Shown here: positions 6,918 to 15,295 of the stretch, in pieces
Position numbering within the stretch: the first letter of the stretch is position 1
How the letters are laid out: each line of letters opens with the position of its first letter
NCBI GenBank assembly: GCA_964568975.1
Contig: CAZMSO010000048.1
Location: 1 to 21,617, forward strand
Source: CAZADA01 sp964568975
Lineage (GTDB): Bacteria > Pseudomonadota > Alphaproteobacteria > Caulobacterales > Maricaulaceae
Reading direction: 5' to 3'
Length of the DNA stretch: 21,617 nucleotides
The notes under the pieces: generated by a model
The model's database searches: none
What the model saw: the letters and a program-made list of their open reading frames with translations, nothing else
Told to the model about the DNA's origin: nothing
Translations under genes and position numbers: made by a program

Positions 6918-9900
6918 ATGAGCGCGCGTTGGATGGTGCTGAGCGTGTCGGCGATGGCGCTTGCGGCATGCGCCGACAGCGGCGAGAGTCAAGGGGACGG
7001 AGGCGCCGACCCCGGGGCGGCGGAGACGCCGACACCGACACCGACACCAACGCCCACGCCGTCTCCCGTTGGGACAAGCCTCGTCCTGGCGGTCGCCGCC
7101 GCCGCAGACGACATTGAAGCCGGGTCGAATCCTGACAGCGCCGACTTAGAGACCGACAAGCTTATCGGGGTGACCCTCACCGCGCCCGCCGATGTGGCGC
7201 TCCCCCAGGGCGCGGCGATTGAAAGCGCAATTCTAGCCGTCACGGCCGATCGGCCTCACAGCAGCGACGCCGTGTGGACAGTCTCCCTTTCCCGCGAGGT
7301 CAACGGTCCCGGTTTGGACACCGGCGTCGACAACCGCACCTTTTATGATCAGGTCGTCACGTGGGACACCAGCGCCACTGGTCAGTCCGGCGATGGCTTT
7401 TGGGGCGCAGGCGAGACCATCGCCAATGGTCCCGACATCGCGCCGCTGCTGCGGCTTCTCCTCGCTGAGCGCGCCTTGAACGCGGGCGACCGCATCACGC
7501 TTAAAATCGACGCCCAGGGGGCGGTTCGCTACCTTGAGGCGGCCGGTGGCGACCGCACCCCGATCCAGCTCACCATCACCACTTTCGACGCGCAAACGCC
7601 CACTCCAACACCCACTCCAACACCCACTCCAACGCCAACACCCACGCCCGCGCCAACACCCACGCCGGTCCCTCCGCCCGCGCCGACGCCGACGCCGGGT
7701 CCAACACCCACGCCCTCGCCAACGCCTGCGCCCTCGCCAACGCCTGCGCCCACACCGGCCCCGACGCCAGCGCCGCCTCCGTCCGACGGCCCGGCCACTG
7801 TGACGGGAGAGGTCGCCCTCTGGCATCCCGTGACGCTCACCTTTGACGGCCCTGACAGCGCGGAAACCGCTGAGCCAAACCCGTTCACCGACTACAATCT
7901 GACGGTCACGTTCCAACGCCAGGGGCGGACTTACGCGGTCCCGGGTTACTTCGCGGCCTGCGGCGATGCGGCCGAAACGTCGTGCGACAGCGGCGACACA
8001 TGGCGGGTGCATTTCACGCCCGACCTGACCGGCTCTTGGACCTATGCGGTGAGCTTCACCCAGGGCGAGGACGTCGCGCTGACGGGAGGCGGCGATCCGG
8101 TTGCGGGCCTCGACGGCCAGACAGGGTCGATCAATGTGGTCGACAGCTTCAAAACGGGCCGGGATTTCCGCGCGCCCGACAATGGGCGGCTCGCATACGC
8201 TGATGCGCGTTATCTTTTCCATGCCGATGGGCGGCCATTCTTCAAAGCCGGCCCCGACGCGCCGGAAAACACCCTCGCGTATGAGGACTTCGACGCCACA
8301 CCCAACATTGGCGGCCGGCGCAAATCCTGGGCGCCCCACGCGGGCGATTATCGCGGCGACGACGCAGCGCCCTTTACGTGGCGGGGCGCGAAGGGGTCTG
8401 AACTCCTCGGCGCCTGGTCTTATCTCGCCGACCAAGGGGTCAACGCAGTCTCGTTCCTCACCTTCAGTATGGCGGGCGACGACAAAAACGTCTTCCCGCA
8501 TCGGCTGATAGGCAGCCTCGACGCGTTTGAGAGTTTAAGCGACCAAGCGCGCTGGACCGAGGGCGTGCATCACGATCGGTTCGACGTGTCGAAAATGGAT
8601 CAGTGGGAGAGGGTGTTCGCCTACGCCGATACGCTGGGCCTTTTTCTCCATTTTAAGACGATGGAGACCGAGAACGATCAGTTGATGGACGGCGGCGCCT
8701 TTGGTGTCGAGCGTCAGCTTTATTATCGCGAACTTGTCGCACGCTTTGGCCACCACCTCGGTCTGAATTGGAACATTGGCGAAGAATATTCACTAAGCAC
8801 GGCGACCGCCCAACAGACATTGGCGTATCTCGACCAAATCGATCCGTATGATCACCTGCGCGTCGTGCACACATTTCCTGGACAGAAGGACAGCGTTTAC
8901 GGCCCGCTGTTGGGTGACGGCTCCGCGCTCACGGGTGCGTCCCTGCAGACTTCCAACGAGAATTTCAATGAGCTGCGCGGCGACGTGATCACGTGGGTCG
9001 ACAACGCCCGCGACGCTGGCGCGCCATGGGTCATCGCCGTGGATGAGCCCGGCAGCGCCCAAAACGGTGTCGCGGTCGACGCGAGCTATCCGGATGACGC
9101 TTTGCCGGACACACGCGGCAAGAGCGACAATCGCGGCGCGGTGCGCCGCAACGTGTTGTGGAGCGCGTTGACCGCCGGCGCGGCCGGCGTTGAGTATTAC
9201 TATGGTTATCAGACCGGCTGTGATGATCTCGATTGCGAGGACCACCGCACGCGCCAGGCAAAGTGGGAGGACGCGGCCAACGCTCTGGCGTTTTTCGAGA
9301 CCTATGTCGGCGACGACGCCCTGGCGATGAACGACCATGACGCTCTAACGGGCGAGGCGACCGTCACGCAGGGCCAGAGCCCGGGCCAGAGCCCCGGCCA
9401 GAGCCAGGGCGAGACCCAAGCCTATGTGCCCGTTGACGGCGTGATTGCTGTTGAGATTGAGGCTTCCTTCGACACAACGCCCCCCGCGGACTGGGTGTTT
9501 GAGACGGCGGTCCCCGACTACACGGGCAGCGGCTACTATCGCTGGGCCGGCGGCGACCGTTTCAATCTCAACCAAGCCGGCAAAGGCGTGCTGAGCTTCC
9601 CCTTCCAAGTGCCTGAGGGTCAGGGCGGGAAGTACGCCCTTGGCTGGCGCGCCTATCGGGACGCTCGCAATGATGGCCGCACCGACTTGAACAATGACGT
9701 GTTTGTGCGGGTCGTGCGCACGAGCGACGGCGCGCTGATCCAGCCGCGTGAGGGCGGCAACACCAGGGATCAGGCGTGGTGGAAGCACTTTATGAGCGGC
9801 AATCTCGGACGGTGGAATTGGTCCAACAATCTCGACCGCAATGACGACGTCAAGTTTCCGCCTGTGTTCGACCTGGCGCCGGGGCTTTACACCCTCGACA

Positions 9901-10289
9901 TCTCTGGGCGCTCAACGGACATCCGAATGGATCGGCTGACGATCCGCAAAGGGACCTCAAAGTCCACCACCACGGATGTGACGTCGACTTTGCAAACTGT
10001 CCAGACTGAGGGCGGCGGCGGCGGCGTCATCACCTCTGTCGCTGCGAACGATGACTACGTCTTCGCCGCGCCGGGCGACCTTTACGTGATCTATGTGGAG
10101 GATCCCAACGCTCTGGCTTTGGACTTGCGCGATCATGCGGGCGAGTTCACGGTCGCCTGGTTCGATCCCATCCTTGGCGGCGCGCTGCAGACCGGCTCAG
10201 TCTCCACCGTGACGGGCGGCGACTATGTTCTCCTCGGTTCGCCCCCCAGCGACGCCGCAAACGAATGGGTCGTGCTGGTGCGGCGTTAA
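6918..10289 (+). CDS. Multi-domain glycoside-hydrolase-like lipoprotein (DUF5060, GH barrel, CBM, collagen-binding-like domain)
   Basis: A 1123-residue exported lipoprotein (lipobox LAAC, Cys18). Domains in order: a first (TP)n linker (36-49); a DNRLRE/hyalin-type jelly-roll (about 50-222; ADDIEAGS, PQGAAIESAILAV); a long Pro/Thr linker (227-288); a DUF5060-like Ig domain (293-385); a TIM-barrel glycoside hydrolase of the DUF4038/GH140-like kind (about 435-800) with candidate acid/base Glu622 or Glu623 (NIGEE) and nucleophile Glu710 (AVDEP); a QSPG repeat linker (818-834); a CBM-like module (about 835-1011; GSGYYRWAGGDRF); and a Collagen_bind_2-like end (1047-1123; YVFAAPGDLYVIYVED). It probably attacks a complex plant or algal polysaccharide at the cell surface; the substrate is unknown. 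I prefer the ATG at 6918 over the GTG at 6891 because of its RBS and a clean lipoprotein signal. It stands alone, with no susC/susD-like or other CAZyme neighbours. Confidence 0.8.
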   Translation: MSARWMVLSVSAMALAACADSGESQGDGGADPGAAETPTPTPTPTPTPSPVGTSLVLAVAAAADDIEAGSNPDSADLETDKLIGVTLTAPADVALPQGAAIESAILAVTADRPHSSDAVWTVSLSREVNGPGLDTGVDNRTFYDQVVTWDTSATGQSGDGFWGAGETIANGPDIAPLLRLLLAERALNAGDRITLKIDAQGAVRYLEAAGGDRTPIQLTITTFDAQTPTPTPTPTPTPTPTPTPAPTPTPVPPPAPTPTPGPTPTPSPTPAPSPTPAPTPAPTPAPPPSDGPATVTGEVALWHPVTLTFDGPDSAETAEPNPFTDYNLTVTFQRQGRTYAVPGYFAACGDAAETSCDSGDTWRVHFTPDLTGSWTYAVSFTQGEDVALTGGGDPVAGLDGQTGSINVVDSFKTGRDFRAPDNGRLAYADARYLFHADGRPFFKAGPDAPENTLAYEDFDATPNIGGRRKSWAPHAGDYRGDDAAPFTWRGAKGSELLGAWSYLADQGVNAVSFLTFSMAGDDKNVFPHRLIGSLDAFESLSDQARWTEGVHHDRFDVSKMDQWERVFAYADTLGLFLHFKTMETENDQLMDGGAFGVERQLYYRELVARFGHHLGLNWNIGEEYSLSTATAQQTLAYLDQIDPYDHLRVVHTFPGQKDSVYGPLLGDGSALTGASLQTSNENFNELRGDVITWVDNARDAGAPWVIAVDEPGSAQNGVAVDASYPDDALPDTRGKSDNRGAVRRNVLWSALTAGAAGVEYYYGYQTGCDDLDCEDHRTRQAKWEDAANALAFFETYVGDDALAMNDHDALTGEATVTQGQSPGQSPGQSQGETQAYVPVDGVIAVEIEASFDTTPPADWVFETAVPDYTGSGYYRWAGGDRFNLNQAGKGVLSFPFQVPEGQGGKYALGWRAYRDARNDGRTDLNNDVFVRVVRTSDGALIQPREGGNTRDQAWWKHFMSGNLGRWNWSNNLDRNDDVKFPPVFDLAPGLYTLDISGRSTDIRMDRLTIRKGTSKSTTTDVTSTLQTVQTEGGGGGVITSVAANDDYVFAAPGDLYVIYVEDPNALALDLRDHAGEFTVAWFDPILGGALQTGSVSTVTGGDYVLLGSPPSDAANEWVVLVRR
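7596..7785 (+). repeat. Pro/Thr-coding minisatellite in the lipoprotein gene
   Basis: This stretch encodes an unbroken Thr-Pro/Ala-Pro/Ser-Pro linker. Its first part repeats a 12-base unit (CCCACTCCAACA) about three times almost without change and then degenerates. A shorter relative with CCGACA units lies near 7027-7055. All units are multiples of three, so length changes would keep the frame. Confidence 0.8.
9369..9411 (+). repeat. QSPG-coding 12-bp tandem repeat
   Basis: Imperfect repeats of the 12-base unit GGCCAGAGCCCG encode QGQSPGQSPGQSQG, the linker between the catalytic part and the CBM of the large lipoprotein. About three and a half copies are visible. Confidence 0.7.
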
Positions 10290-10663
10290 TCAGCGAAACA
10301 AAAGCGGCCAACGCCATGCGCCGGCGAGGCCGGCGCTTCGCCCCGACATGCGCCCTGAGGCGATAACGCGGCCTGGGTGATCGCTTGAGCAACGCGGCGC
10401 GCCTGCGTTCGGCCGAGACCGGTCATTCTCGCGCGGCTTGTCGCGACTGCATCACTCCCGGGGCCGGATCCTGAGCGCGACGCGAGGCGCTCGCGTCATC
10501 GTGATACGGACGACACAGACGGTTTCGCTGCAAAGTAGCGCCGTCGAACCCGGCATACCAAAAAGACGCCGGAATTCGCCTTGTTGGCGGGATGACCCTG
10601 TGCAGTATCGCCCCCGTGCGGGGGCGGCGAGCGCCGCGTCCTGGTCGGTCATGGGGTGGATTG
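10290..10663 (+). other. 374-bp non-coding stretch with three hairpins
   Basis: No convincing gene is seen on either strand. Besides the hairpin at 10318-10336 there are GACGCGAG-GCG-CTCGCGTC (10479-10497) and CGCCCCCG-TG-CGGGGGCG (10609-10626), both with perfect 8-bp stems. The last lies 37 bases before the cupin lipoprotein start and could affect its mRNA leader. No clear promoter hexamers or T-run were found. Confidence 0.45.
10318..10336 (+). terminator. Hairpin after the large lipoprotein gene
   Basis: GCGCCGGC-GAG-GCCGGCGC is a perfect 8-bp stem with a 3-nt loop, 29 bases after the stop and followed by only two Ts. It is a likely transcription end for the lipoprotein gene in this GC-rich genome. 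Confidence 0.5.
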
Positions 10664-11119
10664 ATGTCAGAACGAACACGTGTACGCACCGCGAGCATTC
10701 TGGGGCTCGCGGTTCTCGTTGGCGGCTGCGCCGTCACCCGCGCGCTGCCGCGCACCATTGACGGCCTCACCGGCCCGCGGATCGGCAACGGCAATTCAAC
10801 GGAGGCAATTGACGAGTTTCCGTTGGGCGAGGAACTGCCTGGGCTCGCCGGCCTTCAGATGCGCGCGCGGTATGTGTTGGCGAAGCCGGGTGGTCACATC
10901 CGAATTCATGATCACAGCGGCCGTCCGGCTTTCAGTTATGTCGTGACCGGGCCGGTGATCGAATACCGTAGCGATGGTCCGGCGGACGGTATTCCGCACG
11001 CGCCGGGCGCGTTGACCGCCGATAGCAACATTGCGCAGTGGTGGGAAAACGACAGCAACGAGACGGCGCGCTGGTTCGTCGTCGACATCTACCGCCGCGG
11101 CGGCGACGCAGGCGAATAA
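10664..11119 (+). CDS. Small cupin-domain lipoprotein
   Basis: A 151-residue lipoprotein: signal peptide with lipobox VGGC (Cys22), then one cupin_2-type barrel (about 62-143). The metal-site motif 1 reads GGHIRIHDHSGRPAFSYVV (His82, His84). The Glu expected three residues before the Tyr of the next strand is Ala89. In motif 2 the His is Gln125 (IAQWWEND). A full metal site is therefore doubtful. The ATG at 10664 follows GGGGTGGA; a start further upstream would destroy the signal peptide. It is one of three related exported cupins in the window and is followed 45 bases later by the second. The reaction or ligand is unknown. Confidence 0.75.
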   Translation: MSERTRVRTASILGLAVLVGGCAVTRALPRTIDGLTGPRIGNGNSTEAIDEFPLGEELPGLAGLQMRARYVLAKPGGHIRIHDHSGRPAFSYVVTGPVIEYRSDGPADGIPHAPGALTADSNIAQWWENDSNETARWFVVDIYRRGGDAGE

Positions 11120-11164
11120 TCCACAGACCTCAAGCGTGCACCAAGAAAGCAAAAGGAAGATCTG

Positions 11165-11584
11165 ATGCGCAACTATATTGTTGGCGCGGCGTCGCTGCTC
11201 GCCGTTCTCGCCGGGCCCGTGTTTGCGGATGATGACGCTGCACACGCGGACGTGACATATTCCGTGAGCAAAGAGCACGTGATCGACCTGGGCGCCGCGT
11301 TTCCCGACGTGGACGCCGCGGCCGATTACACGTTCCGCGCCCGTCTTTTGCGCCTTGCGCCCGGCGCCCGCACTGAGCGGATTGACCATGACGGTCATCC
11401 GGCGATCACCCATGTAACGGAGGGCGAGGTGTTGGAGCACCGCGATGGGGCTGCGGCGCCGCTTCGTCGTGCGATCGGCGACACTACGTTCGATCGGGCG
11501 TCCGTGGCCCACTATTGGGAGAATCCGGGGGACGCGCCGGCTGAGTTGCTGGTGGTGGACGTCATTCCCGATCCGGTCGGCTAA
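11165..11584 (+). CDS. Small periplasmic cupin protein
   Basis: A 139-residue secreted protein with a Sec signal peptide (cleavage likely after VFA, residue 21) and a single cupin barrel. Motif 1 reads GARTERIDHDGHPAITHV: the first His of the HxH pair is Ile73 and the second is His75. Motif 2 keeps its His (His116, VAHYWEN). The Ala in the HPA/RPA position replaces the usual metal-binding Glu, as in both paralogues. AGGAAG gives a good ribosome binding site, and the 45-base gap to the cupin lipoprotein suggests co-transcription. The ligand is unknown; a sensor, binding or lyase-like role would all fit a cupin. Confidence 0.75.
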   Translation: MRNYIVGAASLLAVLAGPVFADDDAAHADVTYSVSKEHVIDLGAAFPDVDAAADYTFRARLLRLAPGARTERIDHDGHPAITHVTEGEVLEHRDGAAAPLRRAIGDTTFDRASVAHYWENPGDAPAELLVVDVIPDPVG

Positions 11585-11626
11585 GGCGCATCCTGTTACC
11601 GAGGCCGACACACGGTGTTGAGGGGC

Positions 11627-11658
11627 GGCGGGTCCGCGGTGGGTGTCGCGGACCCGCC
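11627..11658 (+). terminator. 12-bp perfect hairpin after the cupin pair
   Basis: GGCGGGTCCGCG (11627-11638) and CGCGGACCCGCC (11647-11658) are exact complements around an 8-nt loop. It sits 42 bases after the second cupin stop and about 100 bases before the malic enzyme gene. There is no T-run. It most likely ends the cupin transcript. Confidence 0.5.
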
Positions 11659-11762
11659 TATGGCTGGTGGGCGCTCCGTGCGCCACCGTGCGCCCGCGCG
11701 CGGCGCAGAGCTCCGGTTTGTACGAGACGAGACTGTGATCTCGCGGCCGGGAGGAGACCCAG

Positions 11763-13385
11763 ATGACTGCTGCGAACACCAACGCCGACATTTTGAAAGA
11801 CCCCGCACGCACCAAATCCACAGCGTTCAGCCGTGCAGAACGGGACGCGTTGGGCATCCGCGGCTTGTTGCCCCACGCGATCACCAGCTTAGACAGCCAG
11901 GCGGCGCGGGTTCTTGAAAATATGCGGCGAAAAGAAAGCGACATCGAAAAGTACATATTCCTGAACGCACTTCAAGATCGCAACGAAACCTTGTTTTACA
12001 AAGTTGTGATTGAGAACATCGAAGAAATAATGCCGCTGATCTATACACCGACCGTGGGGCAGGCCTGTCGCGAATTCGCACATATCTTCCGCAGGCCAAA
12101 GGGTTTCTACATCACGCCGGAAGACCGTGGACACATCCGCACCATGCTCAACAATTGGCCTGTTGATGACGTGAACGTCGTCGTGGTCACTGATGGTCAG
12201 CGCATATTGGGTCTCGGTGATCTGGGCGCTAATGGCATGGGCATCCCAATCGGCAAGTTGGCGCTCTACACCGCCTGCGCCGGCATTCATCCAAGCCAGT
12301 GCCTGCCAGTGACGCTCGATGTGGGCACCAACAATGAGGATTTGCGCGATGACCCGCTTTATCTTGGATACCCGCACCCACGTATCGACGGCGACGACTA
12401 CACAGCCTTGGTCGATGAGTTTGTGGCGGCGGTCACCGATAAGTTTCCTGGTGTCCTGGTGCAGTTCGAAGACTTTTTGACACCGAACGCCTACGGCTTG
12501 CTGAACCGCTATCGCAACCGTGTCTTATGTTTCAATGACGACATCCAAGGCACTGCAGCCGTCGCGTTGGCGGGCGTTTATGCGGGCGCTCGCGCCAGCG
12601 GCCTGCCCTTCAACGACTTACGGCTGATGTTTCTCGGCGCCGGGTCCGCGGCGACGGGCATCGGCGATTTGGTCGCTGCGGCGTTGGAAGTGGAGGGCGT
12701 GTCGCCGGACGACGCGCGCGCGCGTTTGTGGTTCGTCGATCGTGACGGACTGATCCAAAGCCGACGCGACGACCTCATGCCCCACAATCTGCCCTACGCC
12801 CACCATCTGGAACCCATGGGCTTTCTCGCTGCTTTGGACGCCCACAAGCCCCACGTGTTGATCGGCGCGACAGGCGCTCCGGGAACCTTCACCCAAGCGG
12901 TGGTGGAGAAAATGGCGGCGTTGAACGAGCGTCCGGTGATCTTTGCGTTGTCAAACCCGACCTCCCGGGCGGAATGCACGGCGGAGCAAGCCTATGCGTG
13001 GTCTCAGGGGCGCGCGCTCTTTTCCTCGGGCAGTCCCTTTGCGCCCGTAATGTATGAGGGCCGCCTGCACAGGCCTGGGCAGGGCAATAACGCGTACATC
13101 TTTCCGGGGATCGGCCTGGGCGCGGTTGCAGCGCGCCTCTCGCGATTGCCCGACGAGCTCTTTTTAACGGCGGCGCGTGCGCTGGCGGATTTTGTCGGTG
13201 AGGAGGACTTCGCCGAAGGTGCGTTGTACCCGCCGCTCACCGCTATCCGCGACGTGTCGCGAACCATCGCCGTGGCGGTGGCGCGTGAGGGCGATCGCTT
13301 GGGGCTGTCCACCATGACGCCCAATGAGCGCGGCGATCTGGACAATTACATGCGCCGGTCAATGTACACGCCGTCCTACGAGTGA
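11763..13385 (+). CDS. maeA: NAD-dependent malic enzyme (oxaloacetate-decarboxylating)
   Basis: A 540-residue cytoplasmic enzyme of the SfcA/MaeA type, the usual length for this class. It converts L-malate to pyruvate and CO2 with reduction of NAD(P)+. Visible signatures are YTPTVG (Tyr94), GIPIGKLALY (Lys165), the malic signature GTNNEDLRDDPLYLG (188-202), metal ligands in FEDF (Glu236, Asp237) and NDDIQGT (Asp260), the nucleotide-binding loop GAGSAATGIG (292-301) and SNPTSR. Coenzyme preference is inferred from family membership only. GGGAGGAG precedes the ATG. It stands as its own unit between the hairpin and the LysR gene. Pyruvate supply fits with a nearby hydroxybutyrate-use cluster and with the acyl-CoA regulator at the left end. 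Confidence 0.93.
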   Translation: MTAANTNADILKDPARTKSTAFSRAERDALGIRGLLPHAITSLDSQAARVLENMRRKESDIEKYIFLNALQDRNETLFYKVVIENIEEIMPLIYTPTVGQACREFAHIFRRPKGFYITPEDRGHIRTMLNNWPVDDVNVVVVTDGQRILGLGDLGANGMGIPIGKLALYTACAGIHPSQCLPVTLDVGTNNEDLRDDPLYLGYPHPRIDGDDYTALVDEFVAAVTDKFPGVLVQFEDFLTPNAYGLLNRYRNRVLCFNDDIQGTAAVALAGVYAGARASGLPFNDLRLMFLGAGSAATGIGDLVAAALEVEGVSPDDARARLWFVDRDGLIQSRRDDLMPHNLPYAHHLEPMGFLAALDAHKPHVLIGATGAPGTFTQAVVEKMAALNERPVIFALSNPTSRAECTAEQAYAWSQGRALFSSGSPFAPVMYEGRLHRPGQGNNAYIFPGIGLGAVAARLSRLPDELFLTAARALADFVGEEDFAEGALYPPLTAIRDVSRTIAVAVAREGDRLGLSTMTPNERGDLDNYMRRSMYTPSYE

Positions 13386-13534
13386 GCGCTGCGCGCAAAA
13401 TCGCATTACCCGGCCTGGTTCGCTTGGCTCCTTGTCCGCGGCGTACGCGCAGGATGGCGGCTTTCGCTCGCGCGCGACCGCGATCTTAGCTAGCGTCGCG
13501 GCCTGTTCGCAGCGGGGAAGGGGCCGAAGCCGCG

Positions 13535-14425
13535 ATGGACATGCAGCATGTGAAGTACTTGTTGACCGTGTCGGAGACCCTGAACTTCACCCGGGCGGCT
13601 GAGGCGTGCGGGGTGTCTCAGCCGACGTTGACACGCGCGGTCAAGGCGATTGAGACGGAGCTTGGCGGCGACCTTTTGCGGCGTGAAGGGCGTCGGACCC
13701 ACGTGACTGAACTCGGCGAACGCATGTTGCCGTTTCTGCGCAAGTCTTATGAGAACGCGATACTCGCCAAAGAGCTTGCGCGCGCCGTCTGCCGCCAGGA
13801 GATCTTACGCCTTTCTTTAGCCGTCTCTGACTGCGTCAATTTTGAGCTCTTTATGAAAGCCGCCGCTGCGCTTTACCGGCAGTTCCCGGGGCTGCAACTG
13901 CGGATCACGCATGGCGCCAATCAGGTCGTGGCGGAGGCGTTGAAAGGCGGGCGCGCTGATGTCGCGCTCGCCAGCGCGCTCGAGGACTGGGATCGGTTCG
14001 ACAGCGCGCCACTCTTCGATGAGCCGTTTTGCGGCTTCATCGCCAGCGATCATGTGTTGGCGGACGCAAACATCCTCAGCCCGCAGACGCTGGCGGGCCA
14101 CGCGCTTTTCATAAACGCCGGCGACACATCCAGCGCGCAGATCATCGCGTGGCTCGCTGAGACAATCCCTGGTTTTTGCGGCGCCAGCGAGTTTGATCGC
14201 ACAGAAGCGATGGCGTCTTTCGTGATTGAGGTGAAAGGCGTGGTGATCGCCCCGGGCAGCGCGCGCCTGGGATCGCCCTTCGTCAAGCGCCCGTGCGACG
14301 GGCTCAACGTCAAGCGGCGTGTGAGCGCCTACACGGTGGCTGGGCGCCCTCGAGCCATTGCGGCGTCAACATTCCTCAATCAGCTGCGAGCCACTGATTA
14401 TGATGGCGTTGATGAGGCCGCTTAG
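13535..14425 (+). CDS. LysR-family transcriptional regulator
   Basis: A 296-residue protein with the classic LysR N-terminal winged helix-turn-helix (residues 3-62; LNFTRAAEACGVSQPTLTRAVKAIETELGG) and a periplasmic-binding-protein-like effector domain (about 88-285). It follows the malic enzyme gene by 149 bases on the same strand and converges on the peroxiredoxin-like gene, with the two stop codons overlapping. The target is not obvious because it is not divergent from any neighbour; malic enzyme, the peroxiredoxin-like gene or the phasin are candidates. The effector domain does not show OxyR-type redox cysteines in the usual arrangement. Confidence 0.9.
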   Translation: MDMQHVKYLLTVSETLNFTRAAEACGVSQPTLTRAVKAIETELGGDLLRREGRRTHVTELGERMLPFLRKSYENAILAKELARAVCRQEILRLSLAVSDCVNFELFMKAAAALYRQFPGLQLRITHGANQVVAEALKGGRADVALASALEDWDRFDSAPLFDEPFCGFIASDHVLADANILSPQTLAGHALFINAGDTSSAQIIAWLAETIPGFCGASEFDRTEAMASFVIEVKGVVIAPGSARLGSPFVKRPCDGLNVKRRVSAYTVAGRPRAIAASTFLNQLRATDYDGVDEAA

Positions 14426-15093
14426 GCGGTCTTGGCCGCGGCCAGAAAGTCCTCCAGCGGAAGGCGATTGCGCCAATCGGGATCGATATGGCGTGCTCGG
14501 ATCACCCCGTCCTGGCCAACAAGAAACGATGCTGACAGTGGGATGAACCAGCTGGATCCCGCCTGGTCGGCGGACGGGTCGATTCCCAGCTCGCGATACA
14601 CCGCAGCGATGCGGTCACTGAGAAAAATGACGAGGTTGAGGCTCAGCGCATAGCCGTTGTCCACATCGCACACGACCTCGATCGACGCGTCTTTCGCGTC
14701 GCCGATGAACTGGCCAGGACGTTCCGGGGTCACGCCCACCATGGTGACGCCCGCCCGCCGCGCCGCGTCCTGTGCACGATCATGAGCCTTTTTGGTCTCA
14801 ACACAGAACGGACACCAGCGTCCGCGAAAGAAGCTGATGATCACGGGCCCGGTCGCCAGATAGCCGCTGAGCGACCCAACGCCGCCCGCACCCGTGGGCA
14901 GCGCGAAGTCCGGCAACACGTCGCCAACCTTGGGCGCGCGCGCGCCGACCTTTCCGTCACGCAGCTCCTGGATGAACATATCGACTGCGTCCATAAGCGC
15001 CGGCGAGCTCTGACGGATAACGGCGTGGACAGCCGCAAGCTTAGCGGCCAGCGTCGGATAGTGGCTGAGATCGGGGAGTTCGAAGTCTGACAT
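14422..15093 (-). CDS. AhpC/TSA-type peroxiredoxin-like protein
   Basis: A 223-residue thioredoxin-fold protein. An N-terminal helical extension (1-50) precedes the fold (PKVGDVLPDFALP, about 54-210). The active-site region FFRGRWCPFC carries Cys94 and Cys97, the pattern of the peroxiredoxin-like (AhpC/TSA) subgroup with a CxxC site. It probably reduces peroxides or disulfides in the cytoplasm; no signal peptide is visible. The ATG at 15093 is preferred over the TTG one codon upstream. It is transcribed divergently from the phasin-like gene across an AT-rich 200-base region and converges on the LysR gene, overlapping it at the stop codons (TTAG at 14422-14425). Confidence 0.88.
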   Translation of the reverse strand: MSDFELPDLSHYPTLAAKLAAVHAVIRQSSPALMDAVDMFIQELRDGKVGARAPKVGDVLPDFALPTGAGGVGSLSGYLATGPVIISFFRGRWCPFCVETKKAHDRAQDAARRAGVTMVGVTPERPGQFIGDAKDASIEVVCDVDNGYALSLNLVIFLSDRIAAVYRELGIDPSADQAGSSWFIPLSASFLVGQDGVIRARHIDPDWRNRLPLEDFLAAAKTA

Positions 15094-15295
15094 CAAGAAC
15101 TCACGTTCGCGTGATAGCCCAGTGAAGTGTCATTTAGGTCATCGCAATGATAAATTCGAGCACGCTTCAATTCAGATTCTGAATTAATTCCATTCAACCT
15201 TCCCTATGTATCAAGCGCACCGCCCCGCGTAAGCCGTTGTGTGCGGATGCGGCGACCGCCGCTCCCAATCACGCGCGATGCAAAGGGCGACGGCG
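15094..15295. promoter_or_regulatory. AT-rich divergent promoter region with a perfect palindrome
   Basis: This region separates the minus-strand peroxiredoxin-like gene from the plus-strand phasin-like gene and is strikingly AT-rich in its middle (15130-15215). AATTCAGATTCTGAATT at 15169-15185 is a perfect inverted repeat with 7-bp arms around ATT, and GAATTAATTC (15181-15190) is a second, overlapping palindrome. A TATGTA at 15205-15210 could be a -10 box for the rightward gene. The palindrome is a good operator candidate; the regulator is unknown (the nearby LysR is one option). Confidence 0.5.

Noticed and set aside
7233..8501. 422-codon minus-strand open frame opposite the large lipoprotein
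   Set aside because: Its GRRRRWRG-type low complexity mirrors the Pro/Thr repeats on the plus strand; no RBS or domain.
13535..15093. LysR gene plus peroxiredoxin as an OxyR/AhpC pair
   Set aside because: The genes are convergent rather than divergent, and the LysR protein lacks a clear OxyR cysteine arrangement, so a functional link is not supported.
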